From Penium margaritaceum (Eukaryota > Streptophyta > Zygnematophyceae > Desmidiales > Peniaceae): DNA of 33,656 nt. Location: contig SZWC01000573.1 in the NCBI GenBank assembly GCA_023375785.1, forward strand, positions 2,307 through 35,962, given 5' to 3'. The position numbers were made by a program, and so were the translations under genes. The notes beneath the pieces were generated by a model. It did no database searches, was not told the origin of the DNA, and saw nothing but the letters and a program-made list of their open reading frames with translations. Positions within the stretch are counted from its first letter, which is position 1; each line of letters starts with the position of its first letter. Positions 19,431 through 30,208 of the stretch are shown here, in pieces.

Positions 19431-20138
19431 GGCTCCGTGGTCCTTGTAGCCACGTGCAAAAAACTTTGCCACATATGGGTCTGCTTGAATCTGTAACGCA
19501 TTGATCTCCGTGAGATTGGGCCGGCGGCTCAGCGCGTATGCTGGATTTGTCTTCCCGGGCTGATGCTCGATCTCGTAGTCGAAGTTGGACTCGAGGAACT
19601 CCATCCATGGAGTTTGTCTTCTGTTGAGGTTTGGCTGTGTTCTCAGGTACTTGAGGGCGTGGTGGTCCATTTGAACCTCACATTTGTGACATTCCAAATA
19701 GTAGCGCTTAGTTTTGAAGGCGTGAATTATTGTGACCATCTCCTTCTCGTGGACGGCATAGTTGAGCTCTGCTTCATGAAGCTTCCGCGACATGTACACG
19801 ATGGGTTGTTCTCCCCCACCACTCTCTTGCAGGAGGACGGCTCCAATTGCTTGATTAGAGGCGTCTGTGGCCATGATGTAGTCGGCCGTTGGATCTGCCA
19901 ATCGAAGGATCGGCACAGAGGTCAGAGCTTTACCTAAAAAAGTAAAATCTTCTTGTTCGATGTTTCCCCAATTCCACCTGCAATTTTTGGGAGTGAGGTT
20001 GGAAAGTGGCACTGAAACTTGAGCATAATCCTTCACAAACCTCCGATAACAGCTGCAAAATCCAAGGAAAACTTGTACGTCGCGCACTTTTGTCAGAGTT
20101 GGCCATTCCGCCACCACAGATATCTTTCTTTGATCCAT
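19430..20138 (-). pseudogene. Gypsy RNase H and RT connection domain
   Basis: RNase H removes the RNA strand during reverse transcription. One open stretch includes VFLGFCSCYRRFVKDYA (RT thumb/connection), MATDASNQAIGAVL (first Asp, 19863-19865), HEKEMV (Glu) and QMDHHALKYL (Asp). The last conserved carboxylate, normally Asp in ADALSR, is Tyr here: NPAYALSRR, codon 19536-19538 reads TAC. So even this open part would lack a key residue. Confidence 0.85.
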
Positions 20139-20149
20139 GGATATCCGTC

Positions 20150-21151
20150 CACCGCCAATGATGTGACCGAGAAACTCGATCGATCATTGACCGAAGTCAC
20201 ATTTCAAGAGCTTCCCGTAGAACTTCCTCCGCTAGAGGATCTCGAGCACTTGCTGAAGATGTCGTCAATGATCCTCTGGAGTCCGGCTGTATACGAGGAT
20301 GTCGTCAAGGTATACCACAAAAAAACCATTGAGTTGCGGTCAAAAAATATTATTCATCACTGTCATGAACGTTGCGGGTGCGTTTGTGAGTCTAAAGTGC
20401 ATAACCGTGAACTCAAAATGCCCGTAATGCGTTTGAAAGGCAGTTTTTGCAACATCCTCATTAGCGATGCAAATTTGGTGGTAGACGATCCGTAGATCGA
20501 TTTTGCTTAGAAATCTTGCTCCACGTAGTTGATCAAAAAGCTGGTCCGCCCGACGTAGAGGGTGGTGGTTCTTAATCGTTATGTCATTCAATGCCTGGTA
20601 ATCCTCGCACATACGCATTTCACCAGTTTTCTTTTTGACAAATAGTGTTGGTGTGGCGTACGGAGAGACGGACGGTCCGATGAACCCAACATGTCGTCCA
20701 GCTCTTGCTTGATCTCTGCGAGTTCATGATCACTCATCCGGTAGGTCCCCTTGACAGTTGGTCTGCTGCCAGGTTTGAGCTCAATTCGGTGGTCGATGTC
20801 GCGTTTGGGATGGATTTTGCTTGGTAGGTCGTGGGGAAAGACCCCTTCAAATTTCTTCAGAAGCAGAGCGAACTCCTCTGGTATGTTTGCGAACTTTGAT
20901 GCTGATGAGGCTAATGAGGCTGATGAGGCTGATGCGCCAACTGTGGCGACTGATTCGTTGCTCTTGCTGCTCAAATTGGCGTGGACCAACCACGCCAAGG
21001 CTCCTCTCCTCGGGTATCGTTTTTCCACGTCTAGTGAGATCGGCGTAGCTTGTGGTCGTTGCTCGCGTGCGCTCACTGCTGTAATTGTCATATCGTTTTC
21101 AGCTGCCCTGTTGTTGCTTGTCGCACGTCGACCAAACTTTGGCTGCTGCAC
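20150..21151 (-). pseudogene. Gypsy reverse transcriptase, frameshift and three TGA stops
   Basis: The N-terminal part is open from 21151 (HRIELKPGSRPTVKGTYRMS). A one-base change near 20690 (after DDMLG) shifts the frame. The rest, [20 protein letters not shown] to the YLDD active site (VVYLDDILVYS, about 20292-20303), is in one frame with TGA stops at 20340, 20265 and 20184. All three stand at or beside positions where relatives tend to have Arg, so CGA to TGA is likely. FGL reads FRL in [11 protein letters not shown]. Confidence 0.85.
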
Positions 21152-21166
21152 GAGCGGTAGGAAGAT

Positions 21167-21580
21167 CTAGTGCTCGTTGCGCTTGACGTAGACAGCGCCA
21201 CTGCTCCAGTTGACTTGCGGGTTTTTCTGGTACAAGAAATCTCGCCCAAGAATCACCTTGTCGTCGCTCATTGGACAGGATCTCCAAACAGTTACGTCAT
21301 GCATATCCCCGATTTGCAGTCGTAATGGTTGTTTTAGTCGGCGGATGCGAAGTCGTTTGTCGACGGTTTTTCCTTCAAAGGCTCCAGATTTGTACTTCAA
21401 ACCTAGGCTTGTCACCAGTTGATCAGATATAAAGCTTTGAGATGCACCTCCATCAAGTAATGCCACCAATGTTTTGTGACGTTTACAACCCCTCAGTTGC
21501 ATTTTCAGCAGTATCGCATGCTGGTCGTCCTCGTATCCCTCGTCGAATTTCTGGATCTCAGGAACCCCCGTATTAGGCAA
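21167..21580 (-). pseudogene. Gypsy aspartic protease
   Basis: Retroelement proteases cut the Gag-Pol precursor. The active-site Asp is in ALLDGGASQSFIS, with Gly where the family has Ser or Thr, and the partner motif is KVILGRDFL. This 137-codon stretch is open, in the same frame as the N-terminal RT piece (21151), separated from it by a stop. Confidence 0.8.
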
Positions 21581-21639
21581 TCGTAACCGTTCGGGTGGAC
21601 GATCATTCGGCGCAATTTGTGTGACGGGGGCAGGAGTTT

Positions 21640-22733
21640 TGCCGTCTACTCCTGGCCTTTGTCGTTTCCCAACTCCTCCCCTCCTTTTTGCTTTTTCTGC
21701 TGCTTCCCTCCCCTCTGGTTTCCTCTAGGGCAGTTCCGCGTGATGTGTCCAATCTTTCTGCAGCTGTAGTAGGTCCGTTGATCTCCTTTTTGCTCAATGG
21801 CATCGACTTCCAACGGAGTTGAGTTCTCCGAATTCTACAATCGATGCCTATTACTATGCTACGGTTGATACCTCGGGCGCCAGCCGTAGGATTCGTTGAA
21901 CTTTGAGTTGAAGTCGACAGAGTCGATGCGTTCAGCGGCTGCGATGATCTATGGTAAATTGTCGGTGATGTCATGGACTGCGAGTGCTCTACAAATATCT
22001 CGTTTGAGGCCATTGTTGTAGTGGAAACAGAGATCATCCTCTGCAAGGTTGTTGTCAATGATGATCTCACAAAAACGCCGCGTGTATTCTGCCATGATGG
22101 ACAGCTGCTTCAGTCGTTGTAGCTGGTAGTGGATCTCTATTTTCTCATTTAGCTTGCCGAAGCGAGCGACGAGTGCCAGGGTGAACTCGCGCCAGTTGCA
22201 TGGGGGAGTAATTGATAATTTCCAGGTCGGGTGAACTTGCTGGAGAGATAGTACGCCTGATGCCAATGATGCGGTAGCCGTTGGATCAGCTCCTACGGCT
22301 GCCTGTTGCCGTTAGATGGCCATGAGATCGGCCCACCAACTTAAAGCTGTGCCCCACAAAAGCGAGGCTGCGAGGTTCATCTTCCGTTCATCGGAGTGAA
22401 CCCGAGCAGCGGTGAACTATACCTCCAAACTCGTCAGGAAGATCCTGGCCTTCGGTCTCTTGTGATTTGCTCTGGAAGACCTGGACAAATTGAGGATCCG
22501 CTGATGTGAAGTCGATCGGCAAGTACCGCTTCTCGCGCTTTTGAGTCACGGATTTCAGCGGCGTAATGCTGCAATTGTTTGACAAGCGTTCGTTGAAACG
22601 CTTCCATTTGTGCCAGCCGGCCAGTCAGCTCCGCGATCTTGTCTCGTGTCGTTGATAGAGTCGTATTAGTCGGTGGTCCAGGCGGGATTGGCATGTCAGG
22701 TATGCCTGACTCTAGATTGGTTGCGCCAGTCAA
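21640..22733 (-). pseudogene. Gypsy gag, broken into frames
   Basis: Gag forms the particle. The N-terminal part (22733-22434) has a likely coiled coil (KIAELTGRLAQMEAFQRTLV). The capsid-type domain follows: a LLWGTALSWWADL block with a stop after it, then WREFTLALVARFGKLNEKIE and YNNGLKRDICRALAV (22266-21949). A zinc knuckle at about 21730-21768 reads YSCRKIGHITRNC: its first Cys is Tyr (21766-21768, TAC for TGC). A basic, Gln/Lys-rich stretch follows before the protease. At least two frame changes are needed. Confidence 0.75.
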
Positions 22734-22974
22734 AGTGCCCGCTCATCCCCCTCAATGAGGCTGAAGGTCCTTTGCAAGGCACCTTGCGCTATCGTCGGTG
22801 TCTTCGCCGGTTACCGCTGCTTGTCGCCGGGTGCGCTCGCTTCGTGTGCCAACTTCGTCGCGAGGTCTACGAACTTCTTGTTGGTGGAGATGCGCTGGAA
22901 GACACGTGAGGGTCTTGAGTTGATGTAGGAATTAATCTTGTGCTCCGCCCGGACCGATGCGCTCTGATAGTAAG
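22734..22974 (-). promoter_or_regulatory. Gypsy leader with primer-binding site at 22961-22972
   Basis: Two bases inside the 5' LTR, the minus strand reads TACTATCAGAGC, matching 10 of 12 bases of the usual primer-binding site for initiator Met tRNA (TGGTATCAGAGC). The rest of the leader to the first gag ATG has no other recognised signal. Confidence 0.75.
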
Positions 22975-23521
22975 TGTTACGCTGGCGAAAGTAAAGTGGT
23001 TCAGAGTTGGAAACGGAGTTTGTCACTTGTCACGAGATTGGGGTCACTCGGGTATTTCTGAGAAGCAAAAAGAATACTTCATTGTTACAAGTTCCGAAAC
23101 TCGGTGATATCTGTACAAGATGCATGCGCGAGAAATTGAGGTTCGGTCGAGCAGTTTGGCGTTTCGGCGGTTCGTGTGACGAGACTCCGTGCTCGGATTT
23201 GCTCACTCGAGAAGTCCCTCGTTGGTTTGACGGGGGCTTTGAGATAAAAAATGGGGTTCGCGAGGTTTGGCAAAGTCGCTCAAGAGGTCATCATTCGTAG
23301 TCTCGAAACGTTGGGAACGCTGAGAGTGGGTTCCAGCGAGTTCTGGAAGTGACCGAAAAATGGTCATCAACGCGCGAGCATTCCGGGGTATTCCGATGAA
23401 TTCCCTCCAAGCGCAGAAAAAAAAATAGCCGCGACTAAGTCGCAAAGTGGGCCAGGAGCGGCGAAGCAAAACATAGGCCGCTCGTGGGTTTTTGGACTCA
23501 TGTATGCCCATTGGCATAACA
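22975..23521 (-). repeat. Gypsy 5' LTR
   Basis: 547 bp, TGTTAC to ATAACA, paired with 17474-18020. It should hold the element's promoter, but no TATA box was assigned. Confidence 0.93.
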
Positions 23522-23526
23522 GTGCC
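23522..23526. repeat. Gypsy target-site duplication, right (GTGCC)
   Basis: Exact match to 17469-17473. Confidence 0.9.
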
Positions 23527-24388
23527 ATTACATGTATTCAATAATTCTTTGTAATATACTAATGTTCAACTGTGATACTTACAATTATGTTAAACTATTG
23601 AACCAATGTATTTTTCATCATAACTTCCACGTGCATAAATTTTGTAGTACATAAATTCAACCTTGTAAGTTTGAAAATTTAACATCCAACTACTTGAACT
23701 TGTATGTCATACCAATAGAGTTGATTTGTATTAAATTGGATTCATGTACATAAGGAAGCTTTTAAAAATGATCAAATAAAATGTAATGATGTTTAGAACC
23801 TCATGTTCATGTCTTATTGGTAGGATGTAAGAAAACGAATTTCCATGTTTTAATTCATCACATCACGATGAAATGCATAGTTAGCCACCTTTATACGTGA
23901 GTTTAGATTTAAAAGGCACCTTTTTTGGAAAAGTCAGTCTTTTCAAACTTGAAAAACCTTACCATATATAGAACATTTCTTTATGCTCTACTTTTCCACC
24001 CTTCTCTCCTTCTAATGTCTTCTTCACACTTGGGAGCCCTTTACGATATCACTATGTGTTTACAGGGTGGATAAATTGGCCTGATAATCCTGTTCCTGGT
24101 TCTGTCCTTATGCGAGATGATGGGTCGCTGATAGATCATTCGCAGTCAAGCCTATCTCATTCCTGACGCAATGGAAGCTCAAACCTGGCTAAGTTGGTCG
24201 AATCTATAAGCCAACCTAAATGGTTGGACAGTCATTTTGACATCCCATGTCTGTGCACGTTTTTTTCTTTCGTTTTTTGGACAAACTTGTCCAAGGAGCC
24301 ATGTTTGCACTGTGCATACACAGTATATGACATCTAAAGGAGCGTCCAAGAATCGATGTCGTCATGAAAATGGATGTCAGAGATATGG
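23527..24388. other. AT-rich stretch, nothing recognised
   Basis: No ORF of note, no repeat ends and no RNA gene was seen. Together with 15371-17468 it should be the DNA that existed before the gypsy insertion. Confidence 0.4.
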
Positions 24389-24709
24389 CTAGTTTTTCCC
24401 TGGTCTGTGCCGTATGCTTCCTACAGCAGCAATTTGTGCATGGTTAGCGTGCACAAGACAGGTTCCGTCAGAAGGTACAGGAGAGACGGTGGTATTATTC
24501 CATCCAAGAGGGGCTACAACGAACAGTGATACGGGTCCATTTACGGACAACGTCACTGACAGGGGTATTGTTGCGATCTCCGAAACGTCCCTGTGACAAG
24601 ACTGATGAATATTCTTCATCAAAGAAACGAATGACGTTGCGATAGTGAAAAATGACCCAACATCGTCGGCATGATAAGTGGCAATGTTTTTCAATACCGG
24701 CTCAAACAT
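24389..24709 (-). CDS. Unrecognised 106-codon ORF
   Basis: The ORF has a normal composition with a hydrophobic centre (VNGPVSLFVVAPLGW) and no motif I can assign. It may be a chance ORF or an exon. There is no support beyond length. Confidence 0.15.
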   Translation of the reverse strand: MFEPVLKNIATYHADDVGSFFTIATSFVSLMKNIHQSCHRDVSEIATIPLSVTLSVNGPVSLFVVAPLGWNNTTVSPVPSDGTCLVHANHAQIAAVGSIRHRPGKN

Positions 24710-25548
24710 GTTGTCAGTAGAGACTCGACAAGCTTAAGACCAAAAATCTTTTTAGCACAACAGTTTTACGAAGGAGCTGGAAAGCGGGGAAAAACAAGCA
24801 AGCAAAGGAAAAGAAGCCAGAGGTCCCTTCTCTCAAGCTCACACTATGTAACTTAGCAGAACGGCACTACCAACAAGCATTGCACGTGGTCCTGTGGTCA
24901 TTTCCACCGTCTGGTAGGTCACAGTAAAGAAATCTCCACATTGTACGTTTTTCTCCCTCACAAACTCTCAACACCGGCAACGAGAGCACTATGTGGCTCC
25001 TAGCTGCCTTTTCTTTGACATTCATGCCAAAATAATGGCATTCGGCATAAGGCACCGCCCAGGATAGGCTCTCTACATAAAATAGACCACAGAAGAGGGG
25101 CCTCGCATGAAGACAAGGGGTGAAACAAGCATATCACATAATTTTATCCTTTCTTTTTTTGTAGCTGTTTTTAATGAATTATTGGTGGCGCTCAAATTGA
25201 GACTTTGACCTTGAAGGTTCTGTTTTGGGGCAGGTTCCAAAATGAACTTTTTGGGGTGTGCGGTAGAAATCAATAACTTGGCGGCTTAACTCTAAAGGCA
25301 CCCGCGTGAGAGTTTGCCTACCTTTTGTGGCAACGCCTGCCACTTTGTGTCAACCCACTTGTGCCGGTTGTTGACTTGAAGGCAACCATTGAACTTTTTG
25401 TGGTATGGATGTTGCAAGCAGCGAGGGTCAAACTGGGACCCCTCACTGTTACGTGCTCCACGTAGGACCGGCTGGCCGTGTCGCATTTTGATGCGCAACG
25501 GTTGCATTTCAAACGCTCCAACGTCAAGTATGATCACACAGCCTTGAT
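24710..25548. other. No confident gene; region before the Harbinger transposase
   Basis: It contains short overlapping ORFs on the minus strand (25292-25537) without domains, and a small hairpin around 25026-25047 (ATGCC ... GGCAT). The left end of the Harbinger element should lie here, but I could not define its inverted repeat or TWA target site. Confidence 0.3.
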
Positions 25549-26673
25549 GTGCATGTCGGCATGAACACGCAACCCCTAGTTGTGCAAAGTGCGTGTTTGT
25601 GGTGCACTATTTGCACCAGTTATTTGCCATCAACAGTGGAATCTGTTTGTCGACGAGCAGTTGCACGCCGTGTCCTCATCCGCCATTTCAGAGATATTCA
25701 CGCTCGGGTGTTCTGTCTCATCCAGGAGCCCATTGCTTCCCTCATGCTACGCCTGGTTTCTCCCCTCACTCGTCGACGCATGCATGATGGTGCACTTCGC
25801 TGTCCTCAGTGGGTCACGGAATTACGCCGCGGACATCCATTACGGTTGCTCAACATGTCACGCGTGACAAGTCCAACCTGGCGTGCGGTTCTGGATGATC
25901 TCATTACCTGGTCAACGCTTTGTCACACACAATTGTCAGCCGACGAGAAGCTTCTCATATGGATCCAATGTGTTTGTCACGCCATGTCGGTGCGACAACT
26001 CATGGAGCGATTTCAAAGAGGTGCTGCCACAATTCATCGAACCATACGCGAGGTGGTGGAAGCCCTACTCACCCTCGCGCCATCCGTGATTCGTCAGCCA
26101 CAACACGGAGATCCACCATTTGCCATCTGGGTTGGATGAGAGGACTATCTATCGTGGTTTTCAGGCTGCGTTGGTGTGGTCAACGGCACTCACGTGCCGG
26201 TGATTGTCAACATTGTTTGACGAGCAACATACATCAATTGTCATTCGTAGGTTACGCAGAATGTTCTAGCTACATGCAATCCTGATTTATGCTTTATACT
26301 TGTCACTATTGGTTGGGAAGGTTCAGTGTACTATGCCCGAATGGCCAGTGATGCATTGCGTTGAGCTTTCCGAGTGCCACATGATTCGTTTGTTCTCGCC
26401 AATGCAGCGTTTCCAGAAGGGTTTGGTTTAATGCCACCCTATCATGGAGTCCGTTATCACCTCCAGGAGTTCGGACCGGGCATCCTACGTCCACAAAACG
26501 CACAAGAATTATTCAACATGAGACACGCAAGCGCTCGATCCTGCATTGAGCGGTCTTTCGGCCTTTTGAAAGCCCGGTTCAGAATTTTAGAAGGGCTGCC
26601 CTACTACGACATTGACTTCCAAAGTCGTCTCGTTCTTTCTTGCTTCACCATGCACAAACTTATCCATGATTGA
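25549..26673 (+). pseudogene. PIF/Harbinger transposase (ALP1-like nuclease), catalytic Asp codons lost
   Basis: The DDE nuclease of PIF/Harbinger elements excises and inserts them. The whole coding track stays in one frame from 25549 to 26673, interrupted only by stops (26137, one near 26218, one near 26248, one near 26365). The N-terminal part has the helix-turn-helix-type region (LSADEKLLIWIQ, SVRQLMERFQRGAATIHRTI). The catalytic part shows CVGVVNGTHVP, where the family has Asp-Gly-Thr-His: codon 26182-26184 is AAC. The second Asp is also Asn, in FVLANAAF (26401-26403, AAT), followed by PPYHGVRYHL. The Glu is kept in SCIERSFGLLKARF (26548-26550). Plant ALP1-type domesticated proteins also lose these residues, but the stops argue for simple decay. 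Confidence 0.85.
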
Positions 26674-26922
26674 CAAGATGTTTTTTGTTTCAAGAGTGGG
26701 CTAATGAAATTAGGCCGGCTGATCAACCCATGCCCTGTCGAGTATGACCAACAGGCAGGCAACATGGGTATGCAAGTACAAGAGCACCTAGACACAAGAT
26801 TGCGACAGACATATGGAAATCTTACGTTTGTACGGATGTTTGATATGATTCTCTCTTTATAGAATTGAAACACGATAGTTAATGAAACACAATAATTAAT
26901 GAAAGCAAAGGAAGATTACAAA

Positions 26923-28089
26923 TCAATAATTTTCCACATCCAATTCCTCATCAGCAACAAGACGCGCACCACCAAGGTTCACAACATGCACACGCGGGTC
27001 TTTAATTACTGTCACTTCTATCTCCGCCTCAAAGTCCTCATACTCCTCTTCCTCCTCATCCTCCTGTCCATCACCATCCTCTTTCTCACCTGCGTGCTCA
27101 ACACCCTTGTGTCTTGCATGCTCACTTGCCCCTATCTCATGACCAAGAATGATGTTAAGCACATGAAAGCAGAGTGCACCCTTTGAGTACACGTACAGCA
27201 CGCACAGTTTGTCGTCGTGCTACAGCACTTTGAGGAGTTCCAATTTCAAATCCTCGGACATGTTCTTGTTGTTGTTGACGTCCTGCGCCACCATGGCCCA
27301 TGGTGTTTTGGGTCCGTCATCTTTGATGACACACTTAAGATGGGCAACACTCTTCCCAACAGCCGCGACTTTGTCTATCTGACAGTCAAACACCTTCCAA
27401 CGCACCAAACGAACCTCATCCGCCCCACCAGCCTCATCCTGACCCTTCATCTTCTCACCGACGGTCCTAGCCTCCTCCGAACTGAATGCATTTTCACCCA
27501 TAGCTTTGTCGCGAATCCATTGCTTGGTGGCTATATCAAAATATGGTAATTCTTTTCAACAGCTTTTGGATTTGAACACTTTAGATCTTCCCATGCAGAA
27601 GGCTCGAGCTCAATGGTCCAGCGGATGCTGTCCAGCTGGATTCCGCTCTTATCGACAATTATGTACACCTTACGCCATGTCTTTGCCAGATTTTTGCATC
27701 GGTAACAAATCTGTTTTGTCGTAGGGCGCTCCTTACACTTCATCTTGTCCGAGAACGACTTTGTAAGAATGCCGTGCATATGCGTCTGCCATCCACGGAT
27801 GCCATGAAACCCAACGGCATACTCCACTGCGAGTGTTAATAGCGCCACGTCTTTTTTCTGATGTCCACCAGTTCTTCGTGAGCCCACCCACGAGTTCAGT
27901 GGATGCCATGCTGTTGGACGGCGCAGTAGAGTACACCTGTACGTTCCTGCCACGGCTGCAGGCCTGGCTCGCGGTGTCACCCGTATTGTCGCCCACCGCT
28001 TCCGGAACAGCTTTCCCGAAAACTACCCAATTGACGGCATGCTCCCGGGCAGCTTCCGCGTCAAGACGGCCCTCATGCCATAGCGGAGG
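26923..28089 (-). pseudogene. Myb/SANT-like DNA-binding protein, Harbinger partner, broken
   Basis: PIF/Harbinger elements need a second, Myb/SANT-type protein that helps the transposase reach the nucleus and bind ends. Read from 28089: a Trp-rich start (NWWTSEK, about 27867), a three-helix region ending ICYRCKNLAKTWRKVY, then SGIQLD and SAWEDLKCSNPKAVEK, typical of the plant Myb/SANT-like family. Two frame slips are seen, one in an A-run near 27856 and one near 27555. A TAG at 27220 splits the acidic C-terminal part (EDEEEEEYEDFEAEIEV). It is convergent with the transposase. Its upstream end is cut by the copia LTR at 28090. Confidence 0.65.
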
Positions 28090-28588
28090 TGTTGGCACGT
28101 GGCGGAAGTGTAGGAGGTAGGACCTGACTGCTATGGTAGCTTGCAAGGCAGAAGATGCAAGGTGCAGGTCAGGCCATGAAGTGCTTACGCGGAATGTTGT
28201 ACAAGAGAGCCACAAGTATATCAAGACACAAGCAACAGAGGTGTTATGAGAGTGAGAGAGGACGAGAGGCAGTGAGCGAGCGAACGGCGAGCTCGCTCAA
28301 GCTTGCTGCCCTCGTGGGTGTTGAAAGTGGCACCACCCAACCAGTGGATTATCCCAGTCCCTGTATAGTCCTGTTTGAGGGAGAACCCGGTGGGCACCAC
28401 ATAAGTCCACCACACACAGTCAAATTGTATGCACCCTCAAGCAAGGAACTCTCTGTCGTGAAGCCATTGTCATCACCGTGAAGTAGCCAGGGGGATGTCT
28501 CTTTCTCCGGTGATCAGTCACCTGCAACAGTGAGGTGAGCGTGCAACAAGGCCAGAGGTCACCTTGTGGCACTCAACACAAACCAACA
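28090..28588 (-). repeat. Copia A 3' LTR
   Basis: It runs from TGTTGG (28090) to CCAACA (28588), 499 bp with a perfect 6-bp terminal inversion. The right-hand 80 bases match 33378-33455, and a GCGAGCGAACGGCGAGCTCG block is also shared. The purine tract ATGGAGAG (28589-28596, minus strand) lies next to it, as expected upstream of a copia 3' LTR. Confidence 0.75.
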
Positions 28589-28695
28589 CTCTCCATGACC
28601 CACAACCGACTGGCACGACGACAACCACAGAAACAAAACTGACGTCACAAGACGTGACAAAAGACATCACTGTACACAAGCACTGGCATGACTAC

Positions 28696-29259
28696 TCAAA
28701 CGGGAGCACCACGAGCACACATCAGTCCAACAGCATGCACAGCTGCCGTGAAGGCGTTGCTGCTCAGTGCCTTCGTAAGGAAGTCGGCTCGTTGCTGACG
28801 GGTGTCAACCCACACGATCTGGACATCTCCTGCAGCCATGCGCTGACGCACAAAATTGTGCTCCACATTGATATGCTTCACGCAAGTGTGGTGCATGCCA
28901 TTGTGCTCAGCAATAAGTTTCGTGCTTTGATTGTTGCAGCGCAAGGTGATACATCGAATGGGAATGCGCAAGTGCTGCAGCAAGCAACACAACTAGACGC
29001 TCTCACAAGTTCCTGCACCAAGAGCAACATACTCTGCTTCGCTGGAGTCACATGCAACACATCCTTGCTTGCCAATCTTCCAGAAAATCGCAGTCCCTCC
29101 GACAAGAAAGACATAGCCTGTATGACTGCGTGCAACTGTATCATGTGCCCAGTTGCTGTCAGTGTACACATCAACAACCAGCGATGGTTGTGCCCGGTAA
29201 AAAAGACCAACACGGGGGGTGGAGACTGCATACCTCACAACGCACAACGCGGCCTCCAT
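28696..29259 (-). pseudogene. Copia A RNase H, nearly open
   Basis: Two consecutive open pieces in one frame: VYTDSNWAHDTVARSHTGYV and SSEAEYVAL (29259-28993), then CNNQSTKLIAEHN, HINVEHNFVRQ and ADFLTKALSSNAF (28992-28696). A single stop separates them, after CES. The catalytic Asp, Glu and Asp positions are kept (CNNQS reads Asn where many relatives have Asp). Confidence 0.85.
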
Positions 29260-29428
29260 GTGTCACACCCGTGGACACTGTGAGAACTGAGCGAGGAATT
29301 TTCCAGTGAATGCTACGTCTGCCCTCATGGTGGTGGTCAGGTACATCAGAGACCCTATGACTCGCAGGTAGTCGGTCACATCCACTGGCCCCTCCCAGCC
29401 TTGACACATCAAGTGTCTTCAACAGCCT

Positions 29429-30208
29429 CTACCCTACGGGTGTCATCGGCGTCGACGCAGTGGGCACAAACTCCAGCAAGGAGGCAAAGCTCTTCCCCGG
29501 GCTCCTGACGTATGTAGCTTGGTGAACATCCAGGACACAACGAGCATGATCACAATTGAGCTCCATGCTGAGGAAAACACGAGCTGGGCCCAAGTCCTTC
29601 ATCCTGTACATAGACTACAGTAGGGACTTCACCACTAAAACTGCCTGTCGACTCGGAGAAGCAATAAGCAAGTCATCAACATAGACGAGGATGGCGGCAA
29701 ACAGTGCAGAGCGTGGAGTGACAAAGAGGGCCGAATCCACCGTGCTATGATGGTACCCCCCGTTCTCCAGAGTGGAGGTAATCTCCTGGTTCTAACACCG
29801 CGACGACTGCTTGAGGCCATAGAGGGCCTTCCGCAGACGCCAGACTCTGTCGGTACCGTCAGAAAATCCTAGTGGTTTCACCATGTAGATCTCCTCATCT
29901 AGCTGCCAATGGAGAAAAGCATTGTTGACGTCCATCTGCTCAAGCTCCCAATCATGGTATGCTACGAGACTCAGCAGTGCCCGGGCTGTGGTGTAGCGTC
30001 TGACAGGGGCAAACGTCTTGTCAAAGTTGACGCCTAGCACTTGGGAAAATCCCTTGGCGGTAAGACATGCTTTGCACTTGTCGAGCTCAGCAGTGGGTTT
30101 GTACTTCCTGCGAAATACCAAACAAGCACTGATGGCCTTGTGGCCAGGTGGGAGGTCCACCAGCTCATACACGGAATGGTCATCAAGAGCCCTCAATTCG
30201 TCATGCAT
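29429..30208 (-). pseudogene. Copia A reverse transcriptase
   Basis: In one frame from 30208: MHDELRALDDHSVYELVDLP, ARALLSLVAYHDWELEQMDV, NAFLHWQLDEEIYM and ALYGLKQSSR, then a stop. The frame continues to the active site VYVDD (codons 29672-29683) and YRMKDLGPARVFLSMEL. Several in-frame stops occur and no frameshift is needed until about 29420, where the RNase H frame takes over. Confidence 0.88.

Larger units (their letters stand above)
17474..23521 (-). mobile_element. Ty3/gypsy chromovirus, 6048 bp, complete structure, dead coding region
   Basis: Two LTRs of exactly 547 bp flank an internal region ordered, on the minus strand, gag, protease, reverse transcriptase, RNase H, integrase, chromodomain. 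The LTRs begin TGTTAC (TATTAC in the left copy) and end TAACA. A 5-bp duplication, primer-binding site and polypurine tract are all in place. The LTRs differ at many positions, roughly one in six or seven by eye and mostly transitions, so the insertion is old. Pol carries at least three frameshifts and many in-frame stops. Confidence 0.95.
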
